A DNA stretch of 64,000 nt from Legionella beliardensis (GTDB taxonomy: Bacteria > Pseudomonadota > Gammaproteobacteria > Legionellales > Legionellaceae). The notes beneath the pieces were generated by a model. The model worked only from the letters and a program-made list of their open reading frames with translations, was not told the DNA's origin and searched no databases. Within the stretch, counting starts at the first letter, position 1. Every line of letters starts with the position of its first letter. Below are positions 34,357-45,554 of the stretch, piece by piece. Made by a program: the position numbers and the translations under genes. The stretch lies in the NCBI RefSeq assembly GCF_900452395.1, contig NZ_UGNV01000001.1:955501-1019500 (forward strand), read 5' to 3'.

Positions 34357-36735
34357 ATGGCAAGTACGCACACAATCGAATTTGAACACTTAAGTATGAA
34401 GGATTTGGAGCAAGTAGGCGGTAAGAATGCTTCGCTTGGTGAGATGATTAGCCATTTAACAAATCTTGGGGTCTCAGTTCCTACAGGCTTTGCAACAACT
34501 GCAGACGCTTTTCGGGTGTTTTTATCGACCAATGGCCTAGATAAACAAATTTATTCTCTATTAGATTCTTTAGATGCAGATGATATTGCTGAGTTAGTTT
34601 CAGTAGGTAAAACCATTCGTGAGCTTATCATTAAAACCCCTTTTTCTGTTGACTTTGAACAGTCTATTAAACAGGCTTACGACAAACTGGTTCAAACACT
34701 TGGCCATGATAACTTTAGCGTCGCAGTCCGTTCTTCGGCTACTGCAGAGGATTTACCCGATGCCTCGTTTGCCGGCCAGCAAGAGACCTTTTTAAATGTG
34801 CGTGGTATTGACGCCGTGCTTACCGCGATTAAACAGGTGTTTGCTTCGTTATTTAACGATAGAGCTATTGCTTATCGTGTACATCAGGGCTTTAAGCATC
34901 ATGATATTGCTTTGTCAGCTGGCATTCAGCAAATGGTACGAAGTGACTTGGCTGCAAGCGGTGTGATGTTTACTATGGATACTGAGTCTGGTTTTAATGA
35001 TGTTGTTTTCATTACCTCATCCTACGGGTTGGGTGAAATGGTGGTACAAGGCGCAGTCAATCCTGATGAGTTCTATGTTCATAAAGAGGGATTACAACAA
35101 GGCAGACCAGCTGTTATACGTCGCACCTTAGGTAGTAAAGCGAATAAAATGGTTTACTGTACAGAACAATTAAAGGGACAAACGGTCAAGACAGTTGAGG
35201 TAGCACCACAAGAGCGTCTTAAATTTTCTTTAACAAACCCTGAAATTGAAGAATTAGCGCGCCAAGCATTAATTATCGAAAAACATTATGGCCGCCCCAT
35301 GGATATTGAATGGGCTAAAGATGGTGAAGATGGTCATTTATACATTTTGCAAGCAAGACCTGAAACAGTAAAAAGCCGTACGAGTGAGCAGAAATTGGAG
35401 CGCTATACGCTACAAGCTAAAAGCCCAGTCATTGTTGAAGGGCGCAGTATTGGTCAGCGAATTGGTCAAGGTAGGGCAAAAGTAATTAAAGACATTAGTG
35501 AAATAAGTCGAGTAGAGCCAGGCGATGTACTCGTTTCTGACATGACTGATCCAGATTGGGAGCCGGTTATGAAACGTGCTGCAGCCATTGTCACTAATCG
35601 TGGTGGGCGAACTTGTCATGCAGCTATTATAGCGCGTGAATTGGGAATTCCGGCGGTCGTTGGTTGTGGTGATGCAACCCGATTGATTGAAGATGGTACT
35701 GAAGTGACTGTAAGTTGTGCAGAAGGTGATATCGGCTATGTTTATGAAGGACTAGTCCCTTTTGAGCGCGTCACATTAGACGTAGAAAATATGCCGGAAC
35801 TACCCTTAAAAGTCATGTTAAATGTAGGTAATCCTGAGCGGGCTTTTGCTTTTCAAGCCATTCCCAATCAAGGTGTGGGTTTAGCAAGGCTTGAGTTTTT
35901 AATTTCTAATACCATTGGTGTTCATCCCAAAGCTCTTATTCACTATGATTCTTTAGAAAGTGAAGAGTTAAAAAAATTAATTCAGGAGAAAACGCTAGCC
36001 TATGCCTCTCCAATCGATTTCTATATCGATCGCCTAAGTGAGGGGATTGCAACGATTGCGGCAGCGTTCTACCCTAAACCTGTGATTGTTCGCTTATCAG
36101 ATTTTAAATCCAATGAATATGCTAATTTAGCGGGTGGCAAATATTATGAGCCACTTGAAGAAAATCCAATGTTAGGTTTCCGCGGCGCTTCCCGTTATGT
36201 ATCACCGGATTTTGCTGATTGCTTTGCGCTAGAATGTAAAGCGATTCGGCGTGTGCGTGAAGAAATGGGCTTTAAAAATGTAGAAGTGATGATCCCCTTT
36301 GTCAGAACAACCTCAGAAGCAGAGCAAGTTATCGAGGTACTTAAGCAAAATGGCTTAGAAAGAGGTAAAGAGGAACTGCGCATTATTATGATGTGTGAAT
36401 TACCATCCAACGCCTTATTGGCCAATGAGTTTCTAAATTATTTTGATGGATTTTCAATTGGCTCAAATGATTTAACGCAGCTAACGCTCGGCCTAGATAG
36501 AGACTCAGGCTTAGTTGCGGCGCAATTTGATGAGCGTAATGAGGCAGTAAAAGCATTATTACATATGGCCATATCAACGTGTAAAGCGCAAGGCAAATAC
36601 GTAGGTATTTGTGGGCAGGGGCCTTCTGATCATCAAGATTTTGCCCAGTGGCTCATGCAAGAGGGAATTGACAGTGTTTCTCTAAATCCAGATTCTGTTT
36701 TAGAGACTTGTCTATTCTTAGCAAAATGTAAGTAA
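34357..36735 (+). CDS. ppsA: Phosphoenolpyruvate synthase
   Basis: Makes PEP from pyruvate and ATP (pyruvate, water dikinase), feeding gluconeogenesis during growth on amino acids. The 792-residue length equals the E. coli enzyme. The ATP-grasp domain is N-terminal ([30 protein letters not shown]), the swivelling phosphohistidine domain carries [16 protein letters not shown] with the catalytic His, and the C-terminal PEP/pyruvate barrel has [22 protein letters not shown] lies upstream of the start. Its TAATG stop/start overlap couples it to the antiporter gene. Confidence 0.97.
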   Translation: MASTHTIEFEHLSMKDLEQVGGKNASLGEMISHLTNLGVSVPTGFATTADAFRVFLSTNGLDKQIYSLLDSLDADDIAELVSVGKTIRELIIKTPFSVDFEQSIKQAYDKLVQTLGHDNFSVAVRSSATAEDLPDASFAGQQETFLNVRGIDAVLTAIKQVFASLFNDRAIAYRVHQGFKHHDIALSAGIQQMVRSDLAASGVMFTMDTESGFNDVVFITSSYGLGEMVVQGAVNPDEFYVHKEGLQQGRPAVIRRTLGSKANKMVYCTEQLKGQTVKTVEVAPQERLKFSLTNPEIEELARQALIIEKHYGRPMDIEWAKDGEDGHLYILQARPETVKSRTSEQKLERYTLQAKSPVIVEGRSIGQRIGQGRAKVIKDISEISRVEPGDVLVSDMTDPDWEPVMKRAAAIVTNRGGRTCHAAIIARELGIPAVVGCGDATRLIEDGTEVTVSCAEGDIGYVYEGLVPFERVTLDVENMPELPLKVMLNVGNPERAFAFQAIPNQGVGLARLEFLISNTIGVHPKALIHYDSLESEELKKLIQEKTLAYASPIDFYIDRLSEGIATIAAAFYPKPVIVRLSDFKSNEYANLAGGKYYEPLEENPMLGFRGASRYVSPDFADCFALECKAIRRVREEMGFKNVEVMIPFVRTTSEAEQVIEVLKQNGLERGKEELRIIMMCELPSNALLANEFLNYFDGFSIGSNDLTQLTLGLDRDSGLVAAQFDERNEAVKALLHMAISTCKAQGKYVGICGQGPSDHQDFAQWLMQEGIDSVSLNPDSVLETCLFLAKCK

Positions 36736-38180
36736 TGACTATGTTAAATAAGTTTTATTTTTTTAGTTTATTTATTTTAATGCCTGTCCCTGTTTTAGCG
36801 GGGACTATGCAGGATCATGATCCTATTGCGAATGTTATTTTATGGGTAACCTTGTTTTTTTCATTTGCTATTTTAGGTCGTTATGTTGCTAAACGCTTAA
36901 ATCAACCAGGTGTCTTAGGCGAGCTATTAATGGGGGTCTTCGTCGGAAATATTTTTTATTTCTTTGGCTCACCATTGATAGTGGTGCTGCGTGAAGGATC
37001 AGCCATTTATTCCATTTTAAAAGACTTACTAACCAATATACCGCTAGCCCAATCTGTAGCTCAAAGTATTTCCAATCCCTATTATGCAGCACAAGTGCTG
37101 CAGGCTTTAAGTAGCTCTCATGGTATTGAATTTATTAAAGTAGGCTATGTGCTTGATGTGTTTTCTCGCTATGGGGTTATTTTTCTTTTATTTAAAGTGG
37201 GTTTAGAGAGTTCTATTCAGGAGTTAAAACACACAGGTCTTGCCTCTATAAAGGTAGCTGTTATTGGTGTCATTGCGCCTATTGTTTTAGGGTTTGCTGT
37301 CGCTTATATGATAATTCCTGAGGCCTCCTATAAAGTAAATTTATTTGTGGCAGCAACCTTATCGGCCACAAGCATCGGTATTACAGCGCGGGTTCTTTCA
37401 GAAATGCGTAAACTACAGACCCGAGAAGCTAGAACGATAATTGGGGCAGCCATGCTTGATGATATTTTAGGGCTTATCATTCTTGCTATTGTGAGCAGTA
37501 TTGTCATCCAGGGGCATATTGAAATGTTTATGGTTGGTCAAGTTATTGTCTCAACAATTATATTCTTTACAGCTGCTTTGTTAATGGGACCCTGGCTTTT
37601 GCATAAAACGATTGGGTTTTTTAATTTTTTAGATTTATGGGAAGAAAAATTATTTAGCTCGTTTATTTTTGTCATGTTTTTTGCCTGGCTTGCTACCGTT
37701 GTTAAGCTTGCTGCAATTATTGGCGCGTTTGCTGCAGGACTAATTATTAATGATAGTTTTTTTGAGAACAAATCGAAATCACGCCAGCATACTTTAAAAA
37801 TTAAAGACTTAATTTCTCCTATAGAATCCTTATTGGCCCCCTTATTTTTCATGCTGATTGGCTTACAAGTAAAAGTAGAAGCGTTTATGCATTGGCAAGT
37901 GATTATGATAGCGAGTGGCTTAATTGTTGCTGCAATCTTAGGTAAATTGCTCAGTGGCTTAGGTGGTAGCAGCAAAGATGATCGTATGTTAATTGGTATT
38001 GGTATGCTGCCGCGGGGCGAAGTAGGGCTAGTGTTTGCTTCAATTGGAAGAACATTAGGCGTCATTTCAGATGAACTGTTTTCTGCTATTATTTTGATGG
38101 TTATTGTCACCACAATAATAGCGCCACCTTGGCTTAAGAGCCGTTATGCTAAAAAGAAGGTCGTGATTAAAAATGATTGA
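36735..38180 (+). CDS. CPA2-family cation:proton antiporter (KefB-like)
   Basis: A 481-residue membrane protein with a signal-like first helix and about 12-13 transmembrane segments. Features of the Na+/H+ or K+/H+ exchanger domain include LNQPGVLGELLMGVFVGN, FKVGLESS, ATLSATSIGITARVLSE and the paired acidic region AAMLDDILGL. It has no TrkA-N domain at the C-terminus, unlike KefB/KefC. It starts within the ppsA stop and overlaps nadC by 8 bp, so it lies inside a ppsA-antiporter-nadC operon. ATG 36741 is an equally plausible start. The ion is not determinable. Confidence 0.9.
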   Translation: MTMLNKFYFFSLFILMPVPVLAGTMQDHDPIANVILWVTLFFSFAILGRYVAKRLNQPGVLGELLMGVFVGNIFYFFGSPLIVVLREGSAIYSILKDLLTNIPLAQSVAQSISNPYYAAQVLQALSSSHGIEFIKVGYVLDVFSRYGVIFLLFKVGLESSIQELKHTGLASIKVAVIGVIAPIVLGFAVAYMIIPEASYKVNLFVAATLSATSIGITARVLSEMRKLQTREARTIIGAAMLDDILGLIILAIVSSIVIQGHIEMFMVGQVIVSTIIFFTAALLMGPWLLHKTIGFFNFLDLWEEKLFSSFIFVMFFAWLATVVKLAAIIGAFAAGLIINDSFFENKSKSRQHTLKIKDLISPIESLLAPLFFMLIGLQVKVEAFMHWQVIMIASGLIVAAILGKLLSGLGGSSKDDRMLIGIGMLPRGEVGLVFASIGRTLGVISDELFSAIILMVIVTTIIAPPWLKSRYAKKKVVIKND

Positions 38181-39015
38181 TTCAGCTCAAGTGCTAATTG
38201 ATGTTCGCCGTGGCTTAGAGGAAGATATTGGCAGTGGTGATGTAAGTGCTGCTTTATTAGCAGCAGATTTATATGCAGAAGCAGAAATAATTTCACGCGA
38301 GCCTATGCTAGTATGCGGCAAGCCTTGGGTTGAGGCGACTTTTCATGAAATAAATCCTAATATAAGCCTGCATTGGCTAGTTCAAGAAGGTGAATGGTTG
38401 CCTAAAGAAGCTGTATTGTGCCTGATTAAAGGGCTAGCAAAAGATATCTTAACAGCTGAGCGTTGTGCTTTAAATTTTTTCCAAACCTTATCAGCAACAG
38501 CGACCCAAACTCGCCACTATGTTAATGAATTGCAAGGTACTCAGGCTCGCTTATTAGATACAAGAAAAACAATACCTGGTTTACGTTATGCGCAAAAATA
38601 TGCGGTCGCTTGCGGAGGTGGTGTTAATCATCGTATGGGTTTATATGATGCATTTTTAATAAAAGAAAATCACATAAAAGCCTGTGGTTCTATTACGAAG
38701 GCAATTAAACGGGCGCGTGCAATGGGTAATTCGTTATTTGTTGAAGTCGAGGTTGAGACAATCGATGAATTACACGAAGCACTACAGGCAAAGCCCGATC
38801 GCATTTTGCTTGATAATTTTACTCAAACAATGCTAGTAGAAGCCGTTGGCTTAAATATACCTTATTGCTGTGAATTAGAAGCTTCTGGAGGTATTAATCT
38901 TTCTAATATTAAAGCAGTTGCGCAAACGGGCGTAGATTATATTTCTGTTGGGGCTATTACTAAATCAATTCAAGCAATTGATTTAAGTTTACTAATTAAT
39001 GAGAGCTTGGTTTGA
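38173..39015 (+). CDS. nadC: Nicotinate-nucleotide pyrophosphorylase (quinolinate phosphoribosyltransferase)
   Basis: Converts quinolinate and PRPP to nicotinate mononucleotide, completing the branch begun by NadB and NadA encoded 5-8 kb upstream on the other strand. The 280-residue protein shows DIGSGDVSA at the N-terminus, LDTRKTIPGLRYAQKYAV, the NHRMGLYDAFLIKENH active-site segment, and EASGGINLSNI near the end. It overlaps the antiporter gene by 8 bp. Length is normal and nothing is missing. Confidence 0.96.
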   Translation: MIDSAQVLIDVRRGLEEDIGSGDVSAALLAADLYAEAEIISREPMLVCGKPWVEATFHEINPNISLHWLVQEGEWLPKEAVLCLIKGLAKDILTAERCALNFFQTLSATATQTRHYVNELQGTQARLLDTRKTIPGLRYAQKYAVACGGGVNHRMGLYDAFLIKENHIKACGSITKAIKRARAMGNSLFVEVEVETIDELHEALQAKPDRILLDNFTQTMLVEAVGLNIPYCCELEASGGINLSNIKAVAQTGVDYISVGAITKSIQAIDLSLLINESLV

Positions 39016-39079
39016 AAGTAATTCATTTTTATATCAAATCGCTCATTTTGGTAGGTTATAGGATAATATTCTCTTAATG

Positions 39080-39108
39080 ACATAAAAGCTATAAAATAGC
39101 TATTATGT
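39080..39108 (+). terminator. Hairpin between nadC and the MurG-family gene
   Basis: ACATAA pairs with TTATGT and AGCTAT with ATAGCT across an A-A mismatch, loop AAA. There is no T tract, so it may be a weak terminator or just a leader structure. Confidence 0.35.
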
Positions 39109-39148
39109 AGGATTCATATTAGAGCTTGCTAAGGCATTAGGAGTAGAG

Positions 39149-40237
39149 ATGAAGCCAAAAATCGTGTTTACAGGTGGTGGTACTGCAGGCCATGTGACTC
39201 CAAATTTAGCACTAATTGAAGCAGCGCAACAAGAAGGTTGGCAAGTAGATTATATTGGTTCAAAAAATAGTGTCGAAGAAACCATGATAAGGGGCCGGAT
39301 TCCTTTTTATAGGATTAGTTCGGGTAAATTAAGACGCTATTTTAGCTGGCAAAATTTTATCGACCCCTTTCGAATCTTAGTTGGTATTGGTCAGGCTTAT
39401 TATTTACTCCGTAAACTTAAAGCAGATGTAGTCTTTTCTAAAGGCGGATTTGTTGCTTTTCCGGTTGTATTTAGCGCTTGGTTAAATCGTATACCGGTGA
39501 TTGCCCATGAATCTGATATGAGCCCAGGATTAGCAAATCGTTTAAGCCTGCCCTTTGTTGATAAAATCTGTGTTAGCTTTGCAGCTGCGAGGGAGCATTT
39601 CAAACATCAAGAGTCTGTTGAGATAACAGGAACGCCAATCAGACCACAGCTTTTTTTAGGCGCGCGTACGCAAGGATTAGCGCGTTGTCAATTTAATGAC
39701 GATAAAAAACCTTGTTTATTAGTTATGGGCGGCAGCCAGGGAGCAAGTAGTTTAAATGCAATCATCAGGCAATCATTAAGTGAGTTAACCCAAGTTTTTC
39801 AAATAATTCACTTGTGTGGCAAAGGAAAAATGGATAACTCGTTGGTCCAACCTGGTTATTGTCAATTTGAATATGCTAATGAGGAACTGCCCGATTTACT
39901 AGCCGCTGCTGATGTAGTTGTCTCACGAGCTGGCTCTAATACATTATTTGAGCTACTTGCTTTGCAAAAACCACATGTTCTAGTTCCGTTGTCTTTAAAA
40001 GCAAGCCGTGGTGATCAAATTCAAAATGCGTTTTATTTTAATAAATTAGGTATTAGTACAGTGCTTGATAACGATACTTTAACTTATCAGGTCTTAATTA
40101 GCGCAATTAATGAGACTTATGAGCGTAGAGAAGGTATTGTTGCTAAGATAAGAGCACTTAATATTGAATCAGCAACCGCCAGGATATTAACTATTATTAA
40201 GGAGCAACTTCATGCTGAATCCCGAAGGTTTGTATAA
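39149..40237 (+). CDS. murG: MurG-family N-acetylglucosaminyltransferase
   Basis: A 362-residue GT28 glycosyltransferase that should add GlcNAc to lipid I to give lipid II at the inner membrane. It has the GGGTAGHVTPNLAL donor-domain loop, SKGGFVAFPVVFSAW, HESDMSPGLANR and the GGSQGASSLN motif. The SGKLRRYFSWQNFIDPF segment resembles the branch of MurG best known from Gram-positive bacteria. No dcw neighbours (ftsW, murC, ddl, ftsQ) are present, so this may be a second, divergent MurG. GAG-rich TAGGAGTAG precedes the start. It overlaps the next gene by 26 bp. Confidence 0.88.
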   Translation: MKPKIVFTGGGTAGHVTPNLALIEAAQQEGWQVDYIGSKNSVEETMIRGRIPFYRISSGKLRRYFSWQNFIDPFRILVGIGQAYYLLRKLKADVVFSKGGFVAFPVVFSAWLNRIPVIAHESDMSPGLANRLSLPFVDKICVSFAAAREHFKHQESVEITGTPIRPQLFLGARTQGLARCQFNDDKKPCLLVMGGSQGASSLNAIIRQSLSELTQVFQIIHLCGKGKMDNSLVQPGYCQFEYANEELPDLLAAADVVVSRAGSNTLFELLALQKPHVLVPLSLKASRGDQIQNAFYFNKLGISTVLDNDTLTYQVLISAINETYERREGIVAKIRALNIESATARILTIIKEQLHAESRRFV

Positions 40238-41627
40238 TTTTATTGCAGAAGAATGGGATCAAGCAATTTTACCTAGTCTTTGTGACTACATAAAAATTCC
40301 TAATAAATCGCCGCATTTTGATGCAGATTGGGAAAAGCATGGATTTATGGAGCAAGCAGTTTGCCATATTGCTCATTGGTGCCGGACGCATGCACCGGCA
40401 GACACAACATTAGAAGTAGTCCGACTACCAACGCGTACACCTTTATTGTTTTTAGATATTCCTGGCACTACTGACGATACCATCCTTTTATATGGACACC
40501 TTGATAAACAACCTGAAATGGTAGGTTGGCAAGAAGGGCTTAGTCCTTGGGAGCCAGTTATTCGAGGAAATCGTCTTTATGGGCGAGGAGGTGCTGATGA
40601 TGGTTATGCGGCTTATGCTTCCTTAACGGCTATTCGCGCACTACAAAATCAAAATTTACCTCATGCGCGCTGTGTAATAATTATTGAAGCTTGTGAGGAG
40701 AGTGGTAGTTATGATTTGCCTTATTACATGGAAGTTCTTAAAGAGAGGATTGGTAAACCTTCCTTAGTGATTTGCCTGGATTCAGGGGCAGGGAATTATG
40801 AACAATTATGGATGACTACCTCATTACGCGGTAATGTGGTTGGTGAATTAAAAGTAGAATTACTCACCGAAGGTGTGCATTCTGGTAGTGCTAGCGGTAT
40901 TATTGCTGATAGCTTTAGAGTAGCGCGTCACTTACTTAATCGTATTGAAGATGAGCAAACTGGGCAGGTTACTTTAAAATCGTTATACTGTGACATTCCG
41001 GAGCAACGAAAAACACAAGCAAGCGAATGCGCAGATGCTCTAGGGGAGAGTATTTATACCGCATACCCTTTGCATGAAGGCGTTGAGCCTACTGCGTATG
41101 AAGGCACTGAGTTAATTTTAAATCGCACTTGGCGTCCCGCATTAGCCATTACCGGTGCTGCTGGTCTGCCGGCAATTGCTGATGCAGGAAATGTGCTTAG
41201 GCCAACAACCGCGTTAAAATTATCTATGCGTTTGCCTCCTTTAACAGAGCCTAAACAGGCAGCCTTGAGCATGCAACAGACCTTAACCGAAAATCCACCT
41301 TATAATGCCCGTGTTACCTTTGATATACATGATAGTGCACAAGGCTGGCATGCGCCGCTATTAGCCGATTGGTTTGCCGAGGCTGTCAATGACGCGTCAA
41401 TGACTTTTTACCAAAAACCAGCGATTTACATGGGTGAGGGAGGAACAATCCCTTTTATGGGTATGCTAGGTGAATTATTTCCTCAAGCACAATTTATGAT
41501 TACGGGCGTTTTAGGTCCTCATTCCAATGCGCACGGGCCTAATGAGTTTTTGCACTTAGATATGGCTAAAAAATTAACAGCGTGCGTTGCATTTGTTATT
41601 AATAAACACGCTAACTTACCTGATTAA
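40212..41627 (+). CDS. M20-family metallopeptidase (dipeptidase-like)
   Basis: A 471-residue zinc peptidase. Metal-site motifs are present: LLYGHLDKQPE (His at about 94), GRGGADDGYA (bridging Asp), EACEESGS (catalytic Glu pair) and, near the C-terminus, LGPHSNAHGPNE. The family includes carnosinase-type dipeptidases and succinyl-diaminopimelate desuccinylase relatives. AAGGAG precedes ATG 40212, which lies inside the MurG-family gene, so the pair is translationally coupled. A link with muropeptide recycling is possible but only from context. Confidence 0.92.
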   Translation: MLNPEGLYNFIAEEWDQAILPSLCDYIKIPNKSPHFDADWEKHGFMEQAVCHIAHWCRTHAPADTTLEVVRLPTRTPLLFLDIPGTTDDTILLYGHLDKQPEMVGWQEGLSPWEPVIRGNRLYGRGGADDGYAAYASLTAIRALQNQNLPHARCVIIIEACEESGSYDLPYYMEVLKERIGKPSLVICLDSGAGNYEQLWMTTSLRGNVVGELKVELLTEGVHSGSASGIIADSFRVARHLLNRIEDEQTGQVTLKSLYCDIPEQRKTQASECADALGESIYTAYPLHEGVEPTAYEGTELILNRTWRPALAITGAAGLPAIADAGNVLRPTTALKLSMRLPPLTEPKQAALSMQQTLTENPPYNARVTFDIHDSAQGWHAPLLADWFAEAVNDASMTFYQKPAIYMGEGGTIPFMGMLGELFPQAQFMITGVLGPHSNAHGPNEFLHLDMAKKLTACVAFVINKHANLPD

Positions 41628-41790
41628 ATGGTAATTCGAATCAATAAAATGTTTTATAAATCAATCTGTTTATAATAATTTTACTCGACATTATCTGCAT
41701 TTACTGACATACTTCACGTGCTTTAGTTACGGAATATAGCTGAAGCAAGAGATGAGTAATCGTATAGTCCAATCAATATGGAGAAAAATA

Positions 41791-42102
41791 ATGAAAAGAA
41801 GACTTTTAGGTCTTGCGTTATGCTTTTTTGTTTTACCCGCATTTTCTCAAACTAGCCTTTCTGGCAATTTATCCAAAGTATCGGTTATTGATAAACAAAT
41901 CAATTTAAATACGGCTGATATTAAAACCTTGTCTAAATCCATTAAGGGGATTGGTAGTAAACGTGCTGAGGCAATTATTACCTATCGTCAAAAGCATGGT
42001 AACTTTAAATCAGTAACTGATTTAGCACACGTACCTGGTCTTGGCCAGAAGTTTGTTAATAGTCATGCCGATGAATTGCAGCGCATTTTTATTGTTGAAT
42101 AA
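41791..42102 (+). CDS. Exported ComEA-like helix-hairpin-helix protein
   Basis: A 103-residue protein with a signal peptide (about 1-19, ending PAFS) and a ComEA-type tandem helix-hairpin-helix domain (INLNTADIKTLSKSIKGIG, then DLAHVPGLGQKFV). Family members bind double-stranded DNA in the periplasm during natural transformation. There is no transmembrane anchor beyond the signal peptide. ATG 41791 with GGAG 8 nt upstream is preferred to the in-frame ATG at 41752. Legionella species are naturally competent, so a DNA-uptake role is plausible. Confidence 0.88.
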   Translation: MKRRLLGLALCFFVLPAFSQTSLSGNLSKVSVIDKQINLNTADIKTLSKSIKGIGSKRAEAIITYRQKHGNFKSVTDLAHVPGLGQKFVNSHADELQRIFIVE

Positions 42103-42202
42103 TTGTAAGAGGTAAGTTTGGCAGAAAGGGTGGTATGTTTTCTGCTAAACCTGTATTTATACATTCCTGGCGATTTACTTCAGTAAGATACGACAATTAG
42201 AC

Positions 42203-42291
42203 TGGATACCGTGGTCAAGCCACGGTATTTTGATAGCATGGAAAGAAACCAAAGAGAAAAACGAATTACCGCGGCTTGACTGCGGTCTCCA
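42203..42291. repeat. Family B palindromic repeat, copy 1
   Basis: An 89-bp element with ends TGGATACCG (42203) and CGGTCTCCA (to 42291) and inner hairpins ACCGTGGTCAAGCCACGGT and a second GC-rich dyad ACCGCGGCTTGACTGCGGT. Other copies: 55211-55299 (also 89 bp), 59558-59679 (122 bp) and a split copy in 28026-28350. Confidence 0.8.
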
Positions 42292-42374
42292 GCGATTCAC
42301 TTAGGTGTTCAACACTTTTTAAAAACTCATTAAAAAACCAGTACTAAATAGGTTAATTTCCTTGCTGCATTATA

Positions 42375-42402
42375 TTGCGGCCAAATAGTTATTTTTTATA
42401 GT
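42375..42402 (+). promoter_or_regulatory. Candidate sigma-70 promoter for mreBCD
   Basis: TTGCGG (42375-42380), 16-bp spacer and TATAGT (42397-42402), about 98 nt upstream of the mreB start. This is the best match in the mreB upstream gap. Confidence 0.4.
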
Positions 42403-42497
42403 GAACTCATGTTAATAATAAATCTTCATCAAGAGGTGTCGATTTTTAGGCAAATTTAGGATACAGTACTGTCCCAAAAAGCTTGAGGGTAATGTAG

Positions 42498-44420
<1,923 letters not shown>

Positions 44421-44424
<4 letters not shown>

Positions 44425-44906
44425 GCTCGCTAACAGTTCGGTTAATGATTGCTTTTGTTATTGCCCTGTGTTTAACCATTTTTCCTATGCCTCATTGGTT
44501 AGCAGGCATTAAACCACCCTGGGTTCTCTTACTTGTTTTGTATATTCAATTTTATATTCCTGATCGCTTTAATTTAATAAGCTTAATTATCCTTGGGCTT
44601 ACATTAGATGTCTTGTTATCAACGGTGATCGGTGAGCATATGTTTGCTTTGTCTCTTGTAGCCTGGGTTGCTACGAGCAAAGCACGGCGATTTTATTTCT
44701 TTTCAATAGGGCAGCAAATGGCACTTGTTGGCTTTTTCTGCTTTTTATATCAACTTATTATCATCATTATTGATGCTTTTTTAGGATTTCATATTAATTT
44801 CATTCCTGTTTTTGTAAACGCGGTAATTAGTATTTTAATATGGCCTTGGCTGCGATTAATAGCCGATGATGCCTTGTTTAACAAGATTAAAAACTATTCA
44901 TCATAA
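44421..44906 (+). CDS. mreD: Rod-shape-determining protein MreD
   Basis: A 161-residue inner-membrane protein with five or six hydrophobic segments, partner of MreC in the elongasome. PPWVLLLVLYIQFYIPDRF and LGLTLDVLLSTVIGEHM are typical of MreD. It starts in the mreC stop codon (ATGA). Its 3' end overlaps the convergent rluE gene by 13 bp, leaving no room for a separate terminator. Confidence 0.93.
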
Positions 44907-45451
44907 TGGTTTTTAATCTCGCATAAGCGATATTCCCCAGGTAATAAATTGCCTAATGACCAATCAGCGATACGATGACGGACAAGCCGGAGCGTTGGAA
45001 ATCCAATGGCTGCTGTCATCTTACGAATTTGATGGTTTTTCCCTTCTTTTAAAATGACTTCAAGCCAGGTAGTGGGGATTGATTTCCTAAACCGAATAGG
45101 AGGAATTCTTTTCCACAGCGCAGGTTCGTCAATACAATGAGCTTCTGCAGGCAAAAAATGGCTATCTTTAAGAGTAAGGCCTTTTCTTAGCGGCTCTAAA
45201 TCCTGTTCAGTAGGCTGGCCTTCAACTTGAACCCAATAGTGTTTGCGCTTATTGTAATTAGGGTGACTTAATTGATGCTGAAGCTTGCCATTATCCGTTA
45301 AAAGAAGTAAACCCTCGCTATTTTTGTCTAAGCGTCCTGCGGCATAAAAATTAGGTAATGAAATAAAATTAGCAAGCGTTTCTTCGCCAAGACTGCCGGT
45401 AAATTGACTAACTACGCCAAAGGGTTTATTGAAAAGTAAAATGGTAGTCAT
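44894..45451 (-). CDS. rluE: 23S rRNA pseudouridine synthase, RluE-type
   Basis: Converts U2457 of 23S rRNA to pseudouridine in E. coli. The 185-residue protein has the RsuA/RluB/E/F catalytic motif AAGRLDKNSEGLLLLT (Asp near residue 42), KHYWVQVEG, and the C-terminal EGKNHQIRKMTAAIG. It lacks an S4 domain, as RluE does. It is divergent from icd with about 100 bp between, the same rluE/icd neighbourhood as in enterobacteria, which supports the subfamily call. Confidence 0.9.
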   Translation of the reverse strand: MTTILLFNKPFGVVSQFTGSLGEETLANFISLPNFYAAGRLDKNSEGLLLLTDNGKLQHQLSHPNYNKRKHYWVQVEGQPTEQDLEPLRKGLTLKDSHFLPAEAHCIDEPALWKRIPPIRFRKSIPTTWLEVILKEGKNHQIRKMTAAIGFPTLRLVRHRIADWSLGNLLPGEYRLCEIKNHYDE

Positions 45452-45496
45452 TGTCTAAGTTAGGTTAGATAAAATTGTAATTATGGCGTTATTCTT

Positions 45497-45525
45497 TCTT
45501 GGGGCAAGACTTTTCGCATGTTATG
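45497..45525 (+). promoter_or_regulatory. Candidate sigma-70 promoter for icd
   Basis: TTGGGG (45497-45502), a 17-bp spacer and TATGAT (45520-45525), 30 nt before the icd start codon, followed by an AGGGG ribosome-binding site. Confidence 0.45.
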
Positions 45526-45554
45526 ATGGTTCTCTTTAAAAGTAGGGGATAGCG

